Below are positions 1 to 10,519 of a stretch of DNA of 64,000 bases, in pieces. Positions within the stretch are counted from its first letter, which is position 1. Every line of letters starts with the position of its first letter. Source of the stretch: Gonatopus flavifemur. Lineage: Eukaryota; Arthropoda; Insecta; Hymenoptera; Dryinidae. The stretch lies in contig JAFFJZ010000042.1 of NCBI GenBank assembly GCA_018340375.1, positions 1,736,001-1,800,000 of the forward strand. Direction: 5' to 3'. Position numbers and translations under genes: made by a program. The notes below the pieces were generated by a model. That model had not been told where the DNA came from. It made no database searches and saw nothing but the letters and a program-made list of their open reading frames with translations.

Positions 1-783
1 ATGTCTCACCTAGACAGAGTATCGAAGCCAAGGGAAAGTAGCATACAAGACAGCAGACACTGGGAATTTTATTCCAAAATGAAGTTGGATGAAATCATGT
101 TCCAACATTGTCAATATGTGTTCTGAAGCACCAAAACAATAAGTTCCGAAGAAACAAATCCAGAATGATTGATATGCGAGTTCGATTCATACTCGCGCAG
201 GCGCACCGAGTGTCAGCGTGGTGATCGATGCGTTCGCGATATATATATATGACAGTGTTGTTTATAACCTGTCATCACGCGGCTCACCTAACCCTTTTGT
301 TGGGTTTCCAAAATTATTATTTTATCAGTGTTCGCGTGTGTGAGTGGAGTGTTTTACGCGTGATTGATCTTTTGCCACGCCGAACAACCCCGAGCTAGTT
401 TTCAAGTGAGTACATTTTTATTCACATTATTTATGATTAAATGGATTATTTGTATAAATGACAAAAGTTTTATTCTTCTTCTTTCAGATATAATCTACGA
501 TGAGGTTGTTCGGTGTGACAGGTATCGCTCCTTAATATCTAGTTACTTCCAACGTATTGATTCTTATTTTATTTACAGGTTTCCTCCTATACGTGAGGGT
601 AAGACGTATGTCCAAGAGGACTGAGGTGAGTTTTCTGACTTCATTTTCATTTCTTCATCTTATTCCATCTTTATATTTACAGGTATGCCTGGACATAATC
701 TACGCGACAAGGGATTTCTGAGTCGCACAAGGCTTCCTCCTTGCAACGACTCCTAGGTAAGAGCTATCGGTCCTGTTCTACGT
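1..783. other. No recognised gene; leader-like sequence 5' of the gypsy fragment
   Basis: No family is recognisable here. Intron-like GT..AG stretches occur: CAAGTGAGTACA near 403 with a pyrimidine-rich CTTTCAG near 482, and GGTGAGTTTT near 626 with TTTACAG near 683. The open frames are short. It could be a decayed leader of a retroelement or unrelated sequence. It does not match the 3' LTR at 2283-2565, so it is not that element's 5' LTR. Confidence 0.4.
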
Positions 784-1335
784 ATGTTTTCTTGTTTATT
801 AATGTATTTTCAACTTCGCAGGTTGATATTTAGACGGGATCGTCACAAGGTTGGGGTTCATATTGCGGAATTAAATGGTAAAGATTACTTAGTAGTTCAA
901 GATTACTATTCGAGATGGCTCGAAGCCACGAAACTGAATTCTAAAATCGCAGGGTCGGTAATAGATGAGTTGAAGAGAATTTTTGCTCGTTTCGGAATCC
1001 CGAAAATAGTAATCGCGGATAATGTGCCGTTTTCCAGCCGAGAATTTCTAGCATTTGCGAACGAATGGGGATTTGATCTAAGAACTATTAGTCCCTACCA
1101 TTCAGAGTCAAATGGACTGGCTGAAAAAGCTGTAGGAATAATTAAGCAGTTGATTGAGAAAACGGGTAGAAAGAATTTACAATTAGGTTTGGTAAATTAT
1201 AATAACACCCCTCTAAGTGGTATTAATGCGAGTCCTCCGCAGTTGCTTCAGGGTAGATCCTTAAGGACCAAACTGCTTATCAAGCAGATAAATGTGAACC
1301 GACTAAGATATCACCACAGGTTGAAAGACGAATAA
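784..1335 (+). pseudogene. Ty3/gypsy integrase core, 5'-truncated
   Basis: Residues ~20-180 read as a gypsy-type integrase core. YYSRWLEA follows the first catalytic strand, IADNVPF carries the second Asp, and SNGLAEKAV carries the Glu, followed by a YNNTPL motif typical of the family. The position where the first catalytic Asp is expected (GVD) is His (GVHIAEL, residue ~26), so the enzyme is probably dead. Upstream reverse transcriptase and RNase H are missing: homology stops around base 835. The frame ends at TAA 1333-1335, and the integrase C-terminus resumes in another frame, so a frameshift lies near 1325. A degraded retrotransposon remnant, not a host gene. Confidence 0.85.
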
Positions 1336-1337
1336 AC

Positions 1338-2171
1338 TTGATTCGTTATAAAATTGAGGAAAATTATAATAAAACTGCACAAAAGAGAAATGGAGTGAAT
1401 CCGATAACGTTTTGGCCTAATCAAATAGTATTAGTGAGGAATAACTTCAATAAAACTTGGGAAAAAGCTAAAATTGTAGGAAAAGTTCACAACGTCCCAC
1501 GATCATATATTATTGTGAATAAGAAGGGGAATAGAATAAGGCGCAACATCAGCGACATAAAACCTTTCATTGAAAGAATAAATCCATACATTGAGCGTAG
1601 GGGAGATAATACAAGAAATCAAAATCGAATAATAGAAACTCCTCATTTCGACGACATTGATAAAATATGTCAAAAAAATAAGAAGAAATTAGTAACGACG
1701 GAACGAATTGTAGTTGAAGTGCATCGTAGCGAAAATGGAAATCCAACTGATATTCCGAATTCCCGCGAAAATGTGAATAGATTCGAAAATGTAAATAGAA
1801 TTGAAGATGTAAATAGATTGGAAAATATGAATGTATTAGAAAATCCTAATACCAGTGAGAATGTAAATAGACTCGCAAATGACGATATATTAGAAAGCTC
1901 AAATTGTAATGAAAATGCTAACGTATCTGCAAATCTAAACTCTCATCCATCAGGTACATGCGAAAGTAATACGAATAGTTTAATTAATGACGAATACTTG
2001 AATAGTGATAGTGATGATAGGTATTCTAGTCTAAATGAAACGATAGTATCATTATATAATACAAAAGGTCATGTGACACCTAAACAAAATAAAAATCACA
2101 ATAGCTCTAATCCTTTAGTAACTACTAAGTTTGGTAGAATAATCAAAGCGCCAAATAAATTGAACCTATAA
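1338..2171 (+). pseudogene. Gypsy integrase C-terminal region with repetitive tail
   Basis: This continues the integrase after a frame change. Residues ~20-75 contain FWPNQIVLVRNN and a basic NKKGNRIRRNISDIKPF segment, matching the chromodomain-like/GPY-type C-terminal region of gypsy integrases that binds DNA. It is followed by an Asn/Glu-rich tail made of six-residue repeats (ENVNR-x) and ends in a basic KFGRIIKAP motif common at the C-terminus of these Pol proteins. It stops about 110 bp before the polypurine tract and 3' LTR, as expected for the end of pol with no env. The low-complexity tail is variable in these elements and has no assigned role. Confidence 0.75.
1767..1880 (+). repeat. 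Short in-frame 18-bp tandem repeat (ENVNR-x) in the gypsy tail
   Basis: About six degenerate copies of an 18-bp unit like gaaaatgtgaatagattc encode E-N-V-N-R-x hexamers (ENVNRF, ENVNRI, EDVNRL, ENMNVL, ENPNTS, ENVNRL). The period is a multiple of three, so copy-number change keeps the frame. Confidence 0.7.
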
Positions 2172-2282
2172 CCTCATTGTATAACGAATGTGTAAAATTG
2201 AGTAAATAAAAATGTCAATGTATGGACACATAAGTATAAGTATTATTAGAATGAAAAAAAACACGTTCGAAAAAAGGGAAGA

Positions 2283-2565
2283 TGTTCTATGCCATGAATT
2301 GTCATAGACATTAGGTCGCATAGCGCACGTTGAGACGCTGAGATTGCGCAGTCGGTCTCTACGGGACATCGAGAAAGGGCCAGAATCCCCGTGGGCCCGA
2401 ATAGAACTTATCTCAAGTCGTACCGCTCATGACACTTGTGCTAAGAAGTATATGTATGATATTGTGAAATATATAGTGACATGACCAATAAACATGGTGT
2501 CTTAATTGAACTGGTCTAATTAATTATGTAGACCTGATCGTATTCCTTCTTAAGAGGATACAACA
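2283..2565 (+). repeat. 3' LTR of the truncated gypsy element
   Basis: A purine tract (cgaaaaaagggaaga) directly precedes TGTTCTATGCC, as a polypurine primer precedes a 3' LTR. The unit ends ...GATACAACA, giving TG...CA ends and 283 bp, and contains an AATAAA-like aataaac near 2488. No second copy lies in the window, so the LTR call rests on its position after pol, the purine tract and the terminal dinucleotides. Confidence 0.7.
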
Positions 2566-2788
2566 GATATCATGTTGCTGAAATTTGAATCGTTTATACA
2601 AACGAAATGAAAACTCAAACCAAAAAAATCTGATGAATGATCGTTATTTAACTTCTCAAACGAACTAAAAACATCAATTGAAAGCAAGTACTGCAGACTA
2701 CTTTTGGGTCTTTGACAGTTGAATATTTCATTGTTCGAGTAATGATTCGTTTAAATAAACGATTCAAACTTCAGCAACATCAGATATC
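2566..2788. mobile_element. Foldback MITE
   Basis: The two ends are inverted copies for about 40 bp: the left starts GATATCATGTTGCTGAAAT and the right ends with the complement, with a few mismatches. Similarity weakens toward the middle. There is no coding capacity. It abuts the LTR end exactly, suggesting insertion at or near the retroelement boundary. Superfamily not assigned. Confidence 0.7.
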
Positions 2789-2989
2789 TATATTGAGTTT
2801 ACATTGGATATTTCTCGTACATATCATAATAATATCGGGAATCCATTGTGTTGTTCCATTATCGGACAAGTCCGATAAGAATACTCGTACGATGAAATCC
2901 TGATATCTTGTTTTTTTATCAGAGTTTATGGTTGTGAAGACTACACAGGTCAACATTTGATCTACGATGGAACACCAGAACAAAGGTGG

Positions 2990-3760
2990 GTACCTATAAG
3001 TTTTGGGGGTCGGAGATTACGATTCCTGGGTCCATATGACCCCATCAAGTCAGGATCAAGATCAAATCAAAGTCAAATATCTCAAATCGAAAAATATAAT
3101 TTTTTTGGCCCTGGATTCCGAACTAGCGGGAAATTTTACATCCAAATACACTTCTACATTCAAATAAAAGTGGTATTTGCAGGTCATATTGAGATCATAT
3201 GTAGGTAAAATCCTGTTTTTGAACCTTTTTTTTCGATATTAGGCTAAACAGGCTCTTGTATCAGTTGACTTTTACGTTTTGGGGGGCGGAGATCACGATT
3301 CTTGGGTCCATATGACCCCATCACTTCAGGATCAAGGTCAAATCAAGCTCCAACATCTCAAATCGAGGGATATAATTTTTCTGGCCCCGGATTCCGAACC
3401 AGCGGAGAATTTTACATCCAAATACACTCTTACATTCGAATGAAAGTGGTATTTGCAGATCATATTAAGGTCATATGTAGGTAAGATCCTTTTTTAAATC
3501 TTTTCTCTGGTATTAGGCTAAACAGGCTCTTGGGATAGTTCACTCTCACGTTTTTGGGGTCGCAGAGTGGAATTCCTAGGTCTATATGACCCCATCACGT
3601 CAGAATCGAGGTCAAATGAAGGTCAAACATCTTCACATCAAAGGATATCATTTTTACTAATCCCGGATCCTGAACGGCCGGGAAATTCTAAATCTTGATA
3701 AATTCTCATAATCCAATCAAGCTGATATCTGCAGGTCATATAGAGGTCATCTGCAGGTCG
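2990..3760 (+). repeat. Left subterminal array of TE1, ~280-bp units
   Basis: Three units each carry GGGTCCATATGACCCCATCA (or a variant), the string AGGTCAAA and GATATTAGGCTAAACAGGCT. Units start near 2995, 3270 and 3545. The mirrored arrays could give multiple protein-binding sites next to the element ends. Open frames inside are by-products of the repeat. Confidence 0.85.
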
Positions 3761-3787
3761 AATGTGTTTTTTCGAATTCTCTGTCTT

Positions 3788-4404
3788 TCAAAATCTACTG
3801 CCGTAATTACTGTCGTTCCCATCGATTTCGGCGCTCATATACACGGGAGGAGTGACAGATGTCACACACGCATAGGAAATTGCGTGTCTATTGACAAAAT
3901 TAGAGCCTTTTACGTTGGTCAAACAAAAGTAACAATCAGAAGTATGATCTGTTGGTTTTTTCCATATCATTGGCCTCGAAAATATTCGTTTATCAGATTC
4001 AATCAGGGCACCGCGACATCTAGAACATATAGATTGAGGCGTCCAAATCTTGTCGAATGTGCAGCTATCGATATCGAAGCACTCGTTATATTGTTTTTTT
4101 TCATTGAATCCAAAAACATTAATTTCTTCGACTGGGGAATATACTCCTCACACACGACACAGAAATTGTTCACCCTGTTCATGCAAGACGAGGATTGACT
4201 TGTCACATTCGACTCTACAAAGGCCAAGTTTCCCACCAATGTAGAGCTGCGGTCGCATGATGACGACGCCCGCGGGCCCGCTTTCCCACCCTGACCTGCC
4301 ACCGGTTCTGGATCTCCGAAATCCTGTCCCGTAACATAAGGCCGTGTGGTTGCCATAACGGCATGGAAGCCGTAACCCAGGGACTTAGCCGGGATGCGGG
4401 ACAA
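3788..4404 (-). pseudogene. N-terminal fragment of the cysteine-rich TE1/2/3 protein
   Basis: Read on the minus strand, frames carry in order a CVVC pair, a CSRC pair and TSDCYFC, the same order and spacing as the N-terminal domain of the TE3 gene (CYIC, CSTC, NDCYFC). The pieces lie in two frames, so at least one frameshift is present. Downstream the reading runs into the repeat array: the IDSS, CGDLK and EEQGER portions are absent. The stretch ~4190-4335 is nearly identical to 30953-31085 in TE2. Probably a deletion derivative that kept only the zinc domain. Homology is clear by motif; function is unknown. Confidence 0.75.
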
Positions 4405-4479
4405 CTCCGTCGCTCGCCGTCACCACGGGGAGGTGCCCTGAGCGCAATCACACGTAACAACCGCTGAAATCGAACAGAA

Positions 4480-5290
4480 GGTTCGAAAAAAGGATTTTAT
4501 CAACATATTACCTCGATATGACCTGCAGATATGACTTCAATTCGAATGTAAAAGTGTATTCGGATGTGGAATTTCACGCTGGTTCGGAATCCAGGATCGA
4601 AAAAATTATATCTTTTGATTTGAGATGTTTGACCTTGATTTGACCTTGATCCTGACGTGATGGGGTCATATAGACCTAGAAATCTCACTCCGCGACCCCA
4701 AAAATGTAAAAGTCAACTAATCCAAGAGCCTGTTCGGCCTAATATCAGAGAAAAGATTTAAAAAAAGGATCTTACCTACATATGACCTTAATATGATCTG
4801 CAAATACCACTTTCATTTGAATGTAAGAGTGTATTTGGATGTAAAATCCCCCGCTGGTTCGGAATCCGGGGCCAAAAAAATTATAACTTTCGATTTGAGA
4901 TGTTTGACCTTGATTTGACCTTGATCCCGACGTGATGGGGTCATATGGACCCAGGAATCGTGATCTCCGACCCCCAAAACGTGAAAGTCAACAAATACAG
5001 GACCCTGTTAGCCTAATATCGAAAAAAAGGTTCCAAAACAGGATTTTACCTACATATGATCTCAATATGATCTGCAAATACCACTTTCATTTGAATGTAA
5101 GAGTGTATTTGGATGTAAATTCCCCCGCTGGTTCGGAATCCGGGGCCAAAAAAATTATAACTTCCGATTTGAGATGTTTGACCTTGATTCGACCTTGATC
5201 CCGACGTGATGGGGTCGTATGGACCCAGGAATCGTAATCTCCGACCCCCAAAACTTGTAGGTACCCACCTCTGTTCTGGTGTCCCATCGT
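4480..5290 (-). repeat. Right subterminal array of TE1, inverted copies
   Basis: Three units match the left array in reverse complement: TGATGGGGTCATATGGACCC occurs near 4660 (variant), 4935 and 5210. The last runs directly into the terminal inverted repeat. The two most terminal units are more alike to each other than to the inner one, as expected from recent unit duplication. Confidence 0.85.
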
Positions 5291-5334
5291 AGATCAAATG
5301 TTGACCTGTGCTATCCGGTAAAAATGAAAAGGTT

Positions 5335-5612
5335 CCCTGATTAAAGTGTCATGACGATTTTGGCAATTCACAGTCAGAAATTTGCTCATGAAAAATTATA
5401 AAATTTGCTACAGAAAATTTAGCGATGTATAAATTCTTATGCAATCATTTTAATCACTGATTATGAATTTCCATGAAAATCTATTCTGTAGAAATTCATA
5501 ATTTTCAAACTAATCATGGCATGATATACTTGAATAATTCACGATGTCATAAATTCCATAATTCTTCGTAATAAAATTTCTTATCATGAATCGTTATGAC
5601 ACTTTGATTAGG
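5335..5612. mobile_element. AT-rich MITE
   Basis: Inverted ends of about 23 bp: CCCTGATTAAAGTGTCATGA at the left and, complemented, CCCTAATCAAAGTGTCATAA at the right. The interior is AT-rich with short internal inverted repeats and is non-coding. Flanking bases do not give a clear target duplication. Confidence 0.65.
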
Positions 5613-6300
5613 GTTTCGTATTTTTTTACGCACGGAAATGTAGGGTTTGTCATGATTGTTATGAGAGTATTTTAGTTAGGTTGGGAACGTTTATACATAC
5701 CTGCAATGGTGTTTGTTGCCTTTCAATTGCTTCGAATATTGACTCCCTCATTTTCAAGTGGCGTTCTTTTCTTAATCGTCACAAACTTAATGAAACTCGC
5801 CTAATGAAATTCACAAAAACAAAACCCGAAACGATTAACGATTTACTACACCGCACGTGAAGCGTAAAGCTATAGAACTTTCAGCTGTAGCATCGAGCAC
5901 ATTGCACATGACCATTATCGATTATCGATGTCGTTTTTTCTTTTGGACTTCAGTAAAAAGATCAAGCGTTTCCTGATTTAAACAGAGAATTATTGAGACT
6001 TTCACATGTTTCGGAAGTCGCATTTTTCATTTGGAAATTGTGAGCATTTCTTTTCAAGTTGATTTTTTAATGAGAAAAAAAGAAATTACTTTGTGCTTCA
6101 ATAGCACCACCGTAGCGCTTCCAAAGGCGCACCTCTAACATAATGCTTCCGATCACTCCTATCCTCAACAGCAGTATTGCCGTTGCGCTACCAGCAGTGC
6201 TACCGAAGAGTGTTTCTAATTTGACACTGAGTTGCTTCAATTTCCACACTCTTATTAGACATGTATGTACAAAAGGTCTCTTGGATGTGTGGGTAAATGG
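5613..6300. other. No gene recognised
   Basis: No coding similarity seen. A short string TTGACACTGAGTTGCTT near 6223 recurs near 63178 in the same orientation, suggesting both belong to copies of one unnamed repeat. Confidence 0.4.
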
Positions 6301-6741
6301 TAGCGTCGCTACCAGGAGCGCTCCCTTGATTTTGCTGGCTGGTTCAGCTCATTTTTCGGACTCCGTCTCGTTTCCCTATTGTTCACTCACCTCCAGACGT
6401 GGAGAATTAACAAATATCCATCCATCCAATCCAGATTGGTTGCTCAACACACCTGAATGCGATGATCAACACCTATCATCACCTGGTGAGGGTAGAGCGA
6501 TGATATAGCGAGGATCAAACGACCATTGTTTTTCAGCTCATTCTTCAACCTTCGTCTCGTTTGCCTGTTGTCCACCCACCTTCGAACGGCGAAAATGACC
6601 AAATATTCATTTCTTCATCCAAGGTGGATTGCTGGAATTTTCTGAAATCCATATTCAACGACTATCATCACCTGGTGAGGGTAGAACGATGATTATTCAT
6701 TTCAAGAGATTTCAGCAATCAATCTCGATTAAGTAAATATA

Positions 6742-7130
6742 CAGGGTGGGGCATTTAAAGTGTCGCGGGCGTTTTTTCCAAAAATAAAGTGAGATACGAG
6801 AAAATTTTTCGGACAAAAGTTGTAGGGTACCGAGGGGGACATCCGATGGTGGCCTTGGCTTTGACCTCAAATCTCATCTTCAAGGGCATTCTGAGATCAA
6901 CTCTTGTTTTTTAAATAGCATCTCATATTTTTTACTGCAGATTTGGATTCTAGGTCAAAAACCAAGAAACTTTTGTCTGAACCATTTTCCTGAAATCCGC
7001 AAAAATGGCGCTCTAATCGATATTGTTCCATTTTGAATCTGACATTCGAATAACTCGAAAACGAAGGGTCTTGCAAAAGAATGTTTCGTACAAAAGTTGT
7101 CAATACACAACACATTTCAATCGTCTACAT
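6742..7130 (+). repeat. Left terminal inverted repeat of the mariner
   Basis: Complementary to 8331-8773; inner boundary at ...TTTCAATCGTCTACAT. It is far longer than the ~30-bp repeats of classical mariners. Confidence 0.9.
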
Positions 7131-7192
7131 TACCACCATTCAGAGCTCACGCGATGTAAACAAACGACGGGGTTCAGTGAAAATTCACGATT

Positions 7193-8317
7193 TTGAAAGT
7201 CAGTTTGTCAGTTACATTTGATTATTACTTGGTTTATGACAAATTGAAAATCATGGATATCCGATACACGGTTTCTGAAAAGATCGATATGATCTACATT
7301 TACGGTGAAGTGCATAGGAACCCCAGACAAGCATATGACTTGTATGCAGAACGATTTCCTGAAAGAACAACGCCATCCATTAGGTATTTTCAACGCATTA
7401 CAAAATTATTCTCAGGAACGGGAAGTGTTACAAGGGAAAAACGACATCGAATGAGAACTGTTAGCGGAGAAAATGCGGAAGTTAATGTACTAGCTGCAGT
7501 AGCCAATAATCCACACGTGAGCTCTCGTGAAATTGGACTCCATTCGGGAATTTCTCGAAGAAGTGTTCTTCGAATACTGAAACGTCACAAATTCGATCCG
7601 TATCACATTTGTTTGCATCAAGACCTTCACGGTGATGATTTCGAAAATCGTGTACAGTTTTTTCGATGAGGTCTAGCGCAAATGCACAATAACAACTTCA
7701 TCAACATATTATTTTCTGATGAGTCGACGTTCACCAATCATGGTCAAGTGGATCGACATAATATGCATTACTGGGCGACAGAAAATCCAAGATGGTTACG
7801 TCAAGTAGAGCATCAAAGACAATGGGCTGTGAATGTTTGGTGTGGTATTTTTCGATCTCGAGTAATTGGACCGTACTTCATTGCAGATACGCTAAATGAA
7901 GAGAAGTACAGACATTTCTTAGATCAAGTACTTCCAACATTACTTGAAGACATACCTATTCAGGAACGATTGAATATGTGGTATCAACACGATGGTTGTC
8001 CATCCCATTATGCAGTCACAGCTCGAGAAATATTGGACAGAGATTATCCTGGACGATGGATAGGACGTCGTGGACCAGTTCATTGGCCTGCCCGTTCTCC
8101 GGATCTTACTTCTCCAGATTTTTTTTTATGGGGATACATAAAAGATACAGTTTATCAACAAGCACCGACTACACCTGAGAATATGCGTCAACGAATCATC
8201 AATGCATGCGCGAGCATCAATGAAGATATTTTAGCACGAGTTCAGCAATCTTTTGTAAAACGTTTTGAAATGTGTATTGAAGTCGAAGGCCATCATTTTG
8301 AGCATCTACTGCATTAA
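7193..8317 (+). pseudogene. Mariner transposase, one in-frame stop
   Basis: The first part (7193-7669) holds a helix-turn-helix DNA-binding region: an N-terminal segment from MDIRYTVSEK (ATG at ~7253, a better start than 7193) and a second one around SSREIGLHSGISRRSVLR. The second part (7682-8317) is the catalytic domain: FSDEST (first Asp), YQHDGCPSH (second Asp) and WPARSPDLTSPDFFLWG (third Asp). Exactly 41 residues separate the second and third Asp, the DD41D arrangement. Both parts are in one frame, separated only by TGA at 7667-7669. Total length ~370 residues suits the family. A recently inactivated copy; the single stop is the only obvious lesion. Confidence 0.92.
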
Positions 8318-8330
8318 AATTATCCAACTG

Positions 8331-8773
8331 ATGTAGACGATTGAAATGTGTTGTGTTTTGTCTGTTATACCCCATCACCTCCGTTTCAGTTCAAGGGGTC
8401 CCCCTTGGAATCAGACAACTTTTGTCCGAAACATTCTCCTCCAAGACCCTTCGTTTTCGAGTTATTCTAATGTCAGATTCAGTATGGAACAATATCGATT
8501 AGAGCGCCATCTTTGCGGATTTCAGGAAAATGGTTCAGACAAAAGTTTCTTGGTTTTTGACCTAGAATCCAAATCTGCAGTAAAAAATATGAGATGCTAT
8601 TTAAAAAACAAGAGTTGACCTCAGAATGCCCTTGAAGATGAGCTTTGAGGTCAAAGCCAAGGCCACCATCGGATGTCCCCCTCGATACCCTACAATTTTT
8701 GTCCGAAAAATTTTCTCGTATCTCATTTTATTTTGGGAAAAAACGCCCGCGACACTTTAAATGCCCCACCCTG
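8331..8773 (-). repeat. Right terminal inverted repeat of the mariner
   Basis: Reverse complement of the left repeat. It carries about 50 extra bases near 8365-8415 that the left copy lacks. Confidence 0.9.
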
Positions 8774-9313
8774 TATATTCGGTAATTATCACCCTCCGCG
8801 TGTGTAAGAACCTCAGGGAAACGAGATATAGATCGACAAATGGAATGAAAATCAATAATTCAATGATCCACGCTGTATCATCGCTCTCGCTTCACCAGGT
8901 GATGATAGGCGTTGATTGTTCATTTCAAGAGTTCTGGGCGATCAATCTTGATTGAATAAATGAATATTCGGTCATTTTTACCATCCGAAGGTGAGTGGAC
9001 AACAGGGAAGAGAGACGAAGGACGAGAAATGAGATGGAAAACAAATGGTTCTTTGACTCCCGCTGTATCACCGCTCTACCCTCACCAGGTGATGATAGGT
9101 GTTCATGATTGAATTCAGGGATTTTGAGCCATCAATCTTGATTGAATGGATGAACATCTGTTAATTGTCACCGTGTGGAGGCGAGTGAACATTAGGGAAA
9201 CGAGACGAAGGTCGAAAAATCAGCTGAAAATCCATAGTTCTTTGATCCTCGCTGTATCATCGCTCTAGCCTCACCAAGTTATGATAGACACATGCTTCAC
9301 CCTTGCTCCAACC

Positions 9314-9517
9314 CAGTGATCTCAAAATGTGGGAGCTGGCGGCCTTCACCACGCGGTCGGAGGGACACTGATACTGTTTCACCGTGTGTTCGTGTGAACA
9401 GAGAAAGGCTATATTCTAGACTTTCTGTCTTTCTCATACGAACGCGCAGTGAGACAGTGGTAGTGTCCCACCGACCGCGTGGCGGGCGCCGCCAGCTCCC
9501 GCATTCTGAGATCGCCG
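9314..9517. mobile_element. hAT-type MITE with 8-bp duplication
   Basis: CTCCAACC occurs directly on each side (9306-9313, 9518-9525). Inverted ends of ~65 bp start CAGTGATCTCAAAATG at the left and, complemented, CGGCGATCTCAGAATG at the right. The 8-bp duplication and CAG-type start fit hAT. The interior is non-coding and unusually GC-rich (GGGAGCTGGCGG, ACCGCGTGG) for this window. Confidence 0.83.
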
Positions 9518-9525
9518 CTCCAACC

Positions 9526-9892
9526 TCGCCGAACCATCACCGGGCGAGAGTAGTGAAGGCTAAAACCTTGATAGTAGGATCGAATATATTCGATTGTTTC
9601 TCCCATCGGAAACCATCGATGGTAAAAAAAACTATCGATAATGTCGACCTTGATGGTGTATAGTGGGTACAATTTCATCTTTTTCCTTCTTTCCAACAGA
9701 TTTTTGTTGCGGTAGTGGTCAATTGGCCCGTGAAGCGGAAAAGCGTCGCACGAAACGGACGATTGGTTGATTCCTAGGTATTTCTCAAAGGATCAAAATT
9801 AATGTATTAAGAACTCTTCCTGAACTGTGGTTGTGTCTGGAATGATACTTTGTCCTCTTTTCCTGTCCTCATTGAACTTGTATTTTCACTAG
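9526..9892. other. No gene; partial copy of a MITE arm
   Basis: At 9729-9785 the string GTGAAGCGGAAAAGCG followed by GATTGGTTGATTCCTAGG matches one arm and the centre of the palindrome at 16930-17060. It looks like a solo or degraded copy of that element. Nothing else recognised. Confidence 0.5.
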
Positions 9893-10151
9893 ACCAGGTG
9901 ACGGCCTCTTCGTTTGGGAATATCTAATCGCGATTCTGGCATTCTTTTCTAGAAAATCTATTCTCTCGTTGAGTGGCCTCTTCCTTGGTTCGATTCTATT
10001 TCAATTCTGTTCCACCGGACTTGGAACAGAATTGAAATGGGATTGAACCAAGGGAAAAGACCACTCAACGAAAGAATACATTCTCTACAAAAGAATGCTA
10101 GGATCGCGATTAGATGATTCGATTCCAATACTGTTTTACTCGTGCCTGGTG
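9893..10151. mobile_element. Near-perfect hairpin MITE
   Basis: Two arms of ~90-120 bp meet around 10015-10023 (TTCTGTTCC ... GGAACAGAA). Paired strings include ATCTAATCGCGATTC and its complement near 10108, and CACTCAACGAAAGAAT. Outer parts (ACCAGG / CCTGGT) are more diverged. Non-coding. Confidence 0.75.
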
Positions 10152-10519
10152 GAAACAGGGTCAGTGATGTTTTCGAGAAAATGCGTGTTCTCACGTTTCT
10201 CACGTTCACGCTACCGCAGGTTGTGTGGTTAGGCCTTCAACTCTCTTTCCTATCATTAGTTCCGCGTTCTACTTTCCGCCTTTCCTCAGCTCTATGGGAC
10301 AGCATTGTTGATTTGGTGAACAAATCAACGAAAGAGATTTAGTTAGAATTCCCAAATTTGAGAAGCTGATGTGGAGCATTGTGATTGTTCTCACGCATAA
10401 AAGTGTGAGCATGAATAGTCTTCCCTGGAAGTATTGATTCCTTATATGGGATTAACATCATATTTGAAAACCAATATTTATATCAATAAGAAATTAACAG
10501 GAAAGTTGATTGAATCAAT

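Larger units (their letters stand above)
2944..5310. mobile_element. TE1: CACAGG-ended DNA transposon, non-autonomous copy
   Basis: Both ends carry the same terminal inverted repeat, beginning CACAGGTCAACATTTGATC, matched for about 50 bp. A perfect 3-bp duplication CTA flanks it (2941-2943 and 5311-5313). Inside the ends are arrays of ~280-bp units in opposite orientation (about 2990-3760 and 4480-5290). The middle holds a minus-strand fragment of the cysteine-rich protein family seen complete in TE3. CACAG-type ends with a 3-bp duplication are characteristic of CACTA/EnSpm elements, which is the suggested placement. Only the N-terminal zinc domain of the protein remains, so this copy would depend on protein supplied elsewhere. 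Confidence 0.88.
6742..8773 (+). mobile_element. Mariner-type (DD41D) transposon with very long inverted repeats
   Basis: Terminal inverted repeats begin CAGGGTGGGGCATTTAAAG, and the element is flanked by TA on both sides (6740-6741, 8774-8775), the IS630/Tc1/mariner signature. The repeats extend to about 7130 at the left and 8331 at the right (~390 and ~440 bp). The right one has extra sequence near 8365-8415. The two arms are very similar, implying a fairly young insertion. The interior encodes one transposase with a single internal stop. Confidence 0.93.
6300..9290. repeat. Foldback made of inverted ~190-bp units, split by a mariner
   Basis: The marker CACCTGGTGAGGGTAGA (6479 and 6669) reads in one orientation on the left. 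Its complement reads on the right near 8895, 9085 and (degraded) 9275, so the period is ~190 bp. Orientation switches near 6695. The right-hand copies contain CAATCTTGATTGAATAAATG then ATATTCGGT. The mariner sits exactly between the two halves of one such copy (…GATTAAGTAAATA / TATTCGGTAATT…), so the foldback was there first. No protein is encoded by it. Confidence 0.8.

Noticed and set aside
364..624. 86-codon frame near the start with intron-like signals
   Set aside because: No recognisable domain and the splice-like signals cross it; not enough to call a gene.
3695..4198. 167-codon plus-strand frame inside TE1
   Set aside because: It is antisense to the cysteine-rich fragment on the minus strand, which has clear family motifs.
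2990..5290. Regularly spaced ~280-bp repeats as a CRISPR-like or satellite array
   Set aside because: Units are long, mirrored, and bounded by transposon ends with a target duplication.
6143..6508. 121-codon plus-strand frame
   Set aside because: It runs into the 190-bp foldback units and has no family motif.
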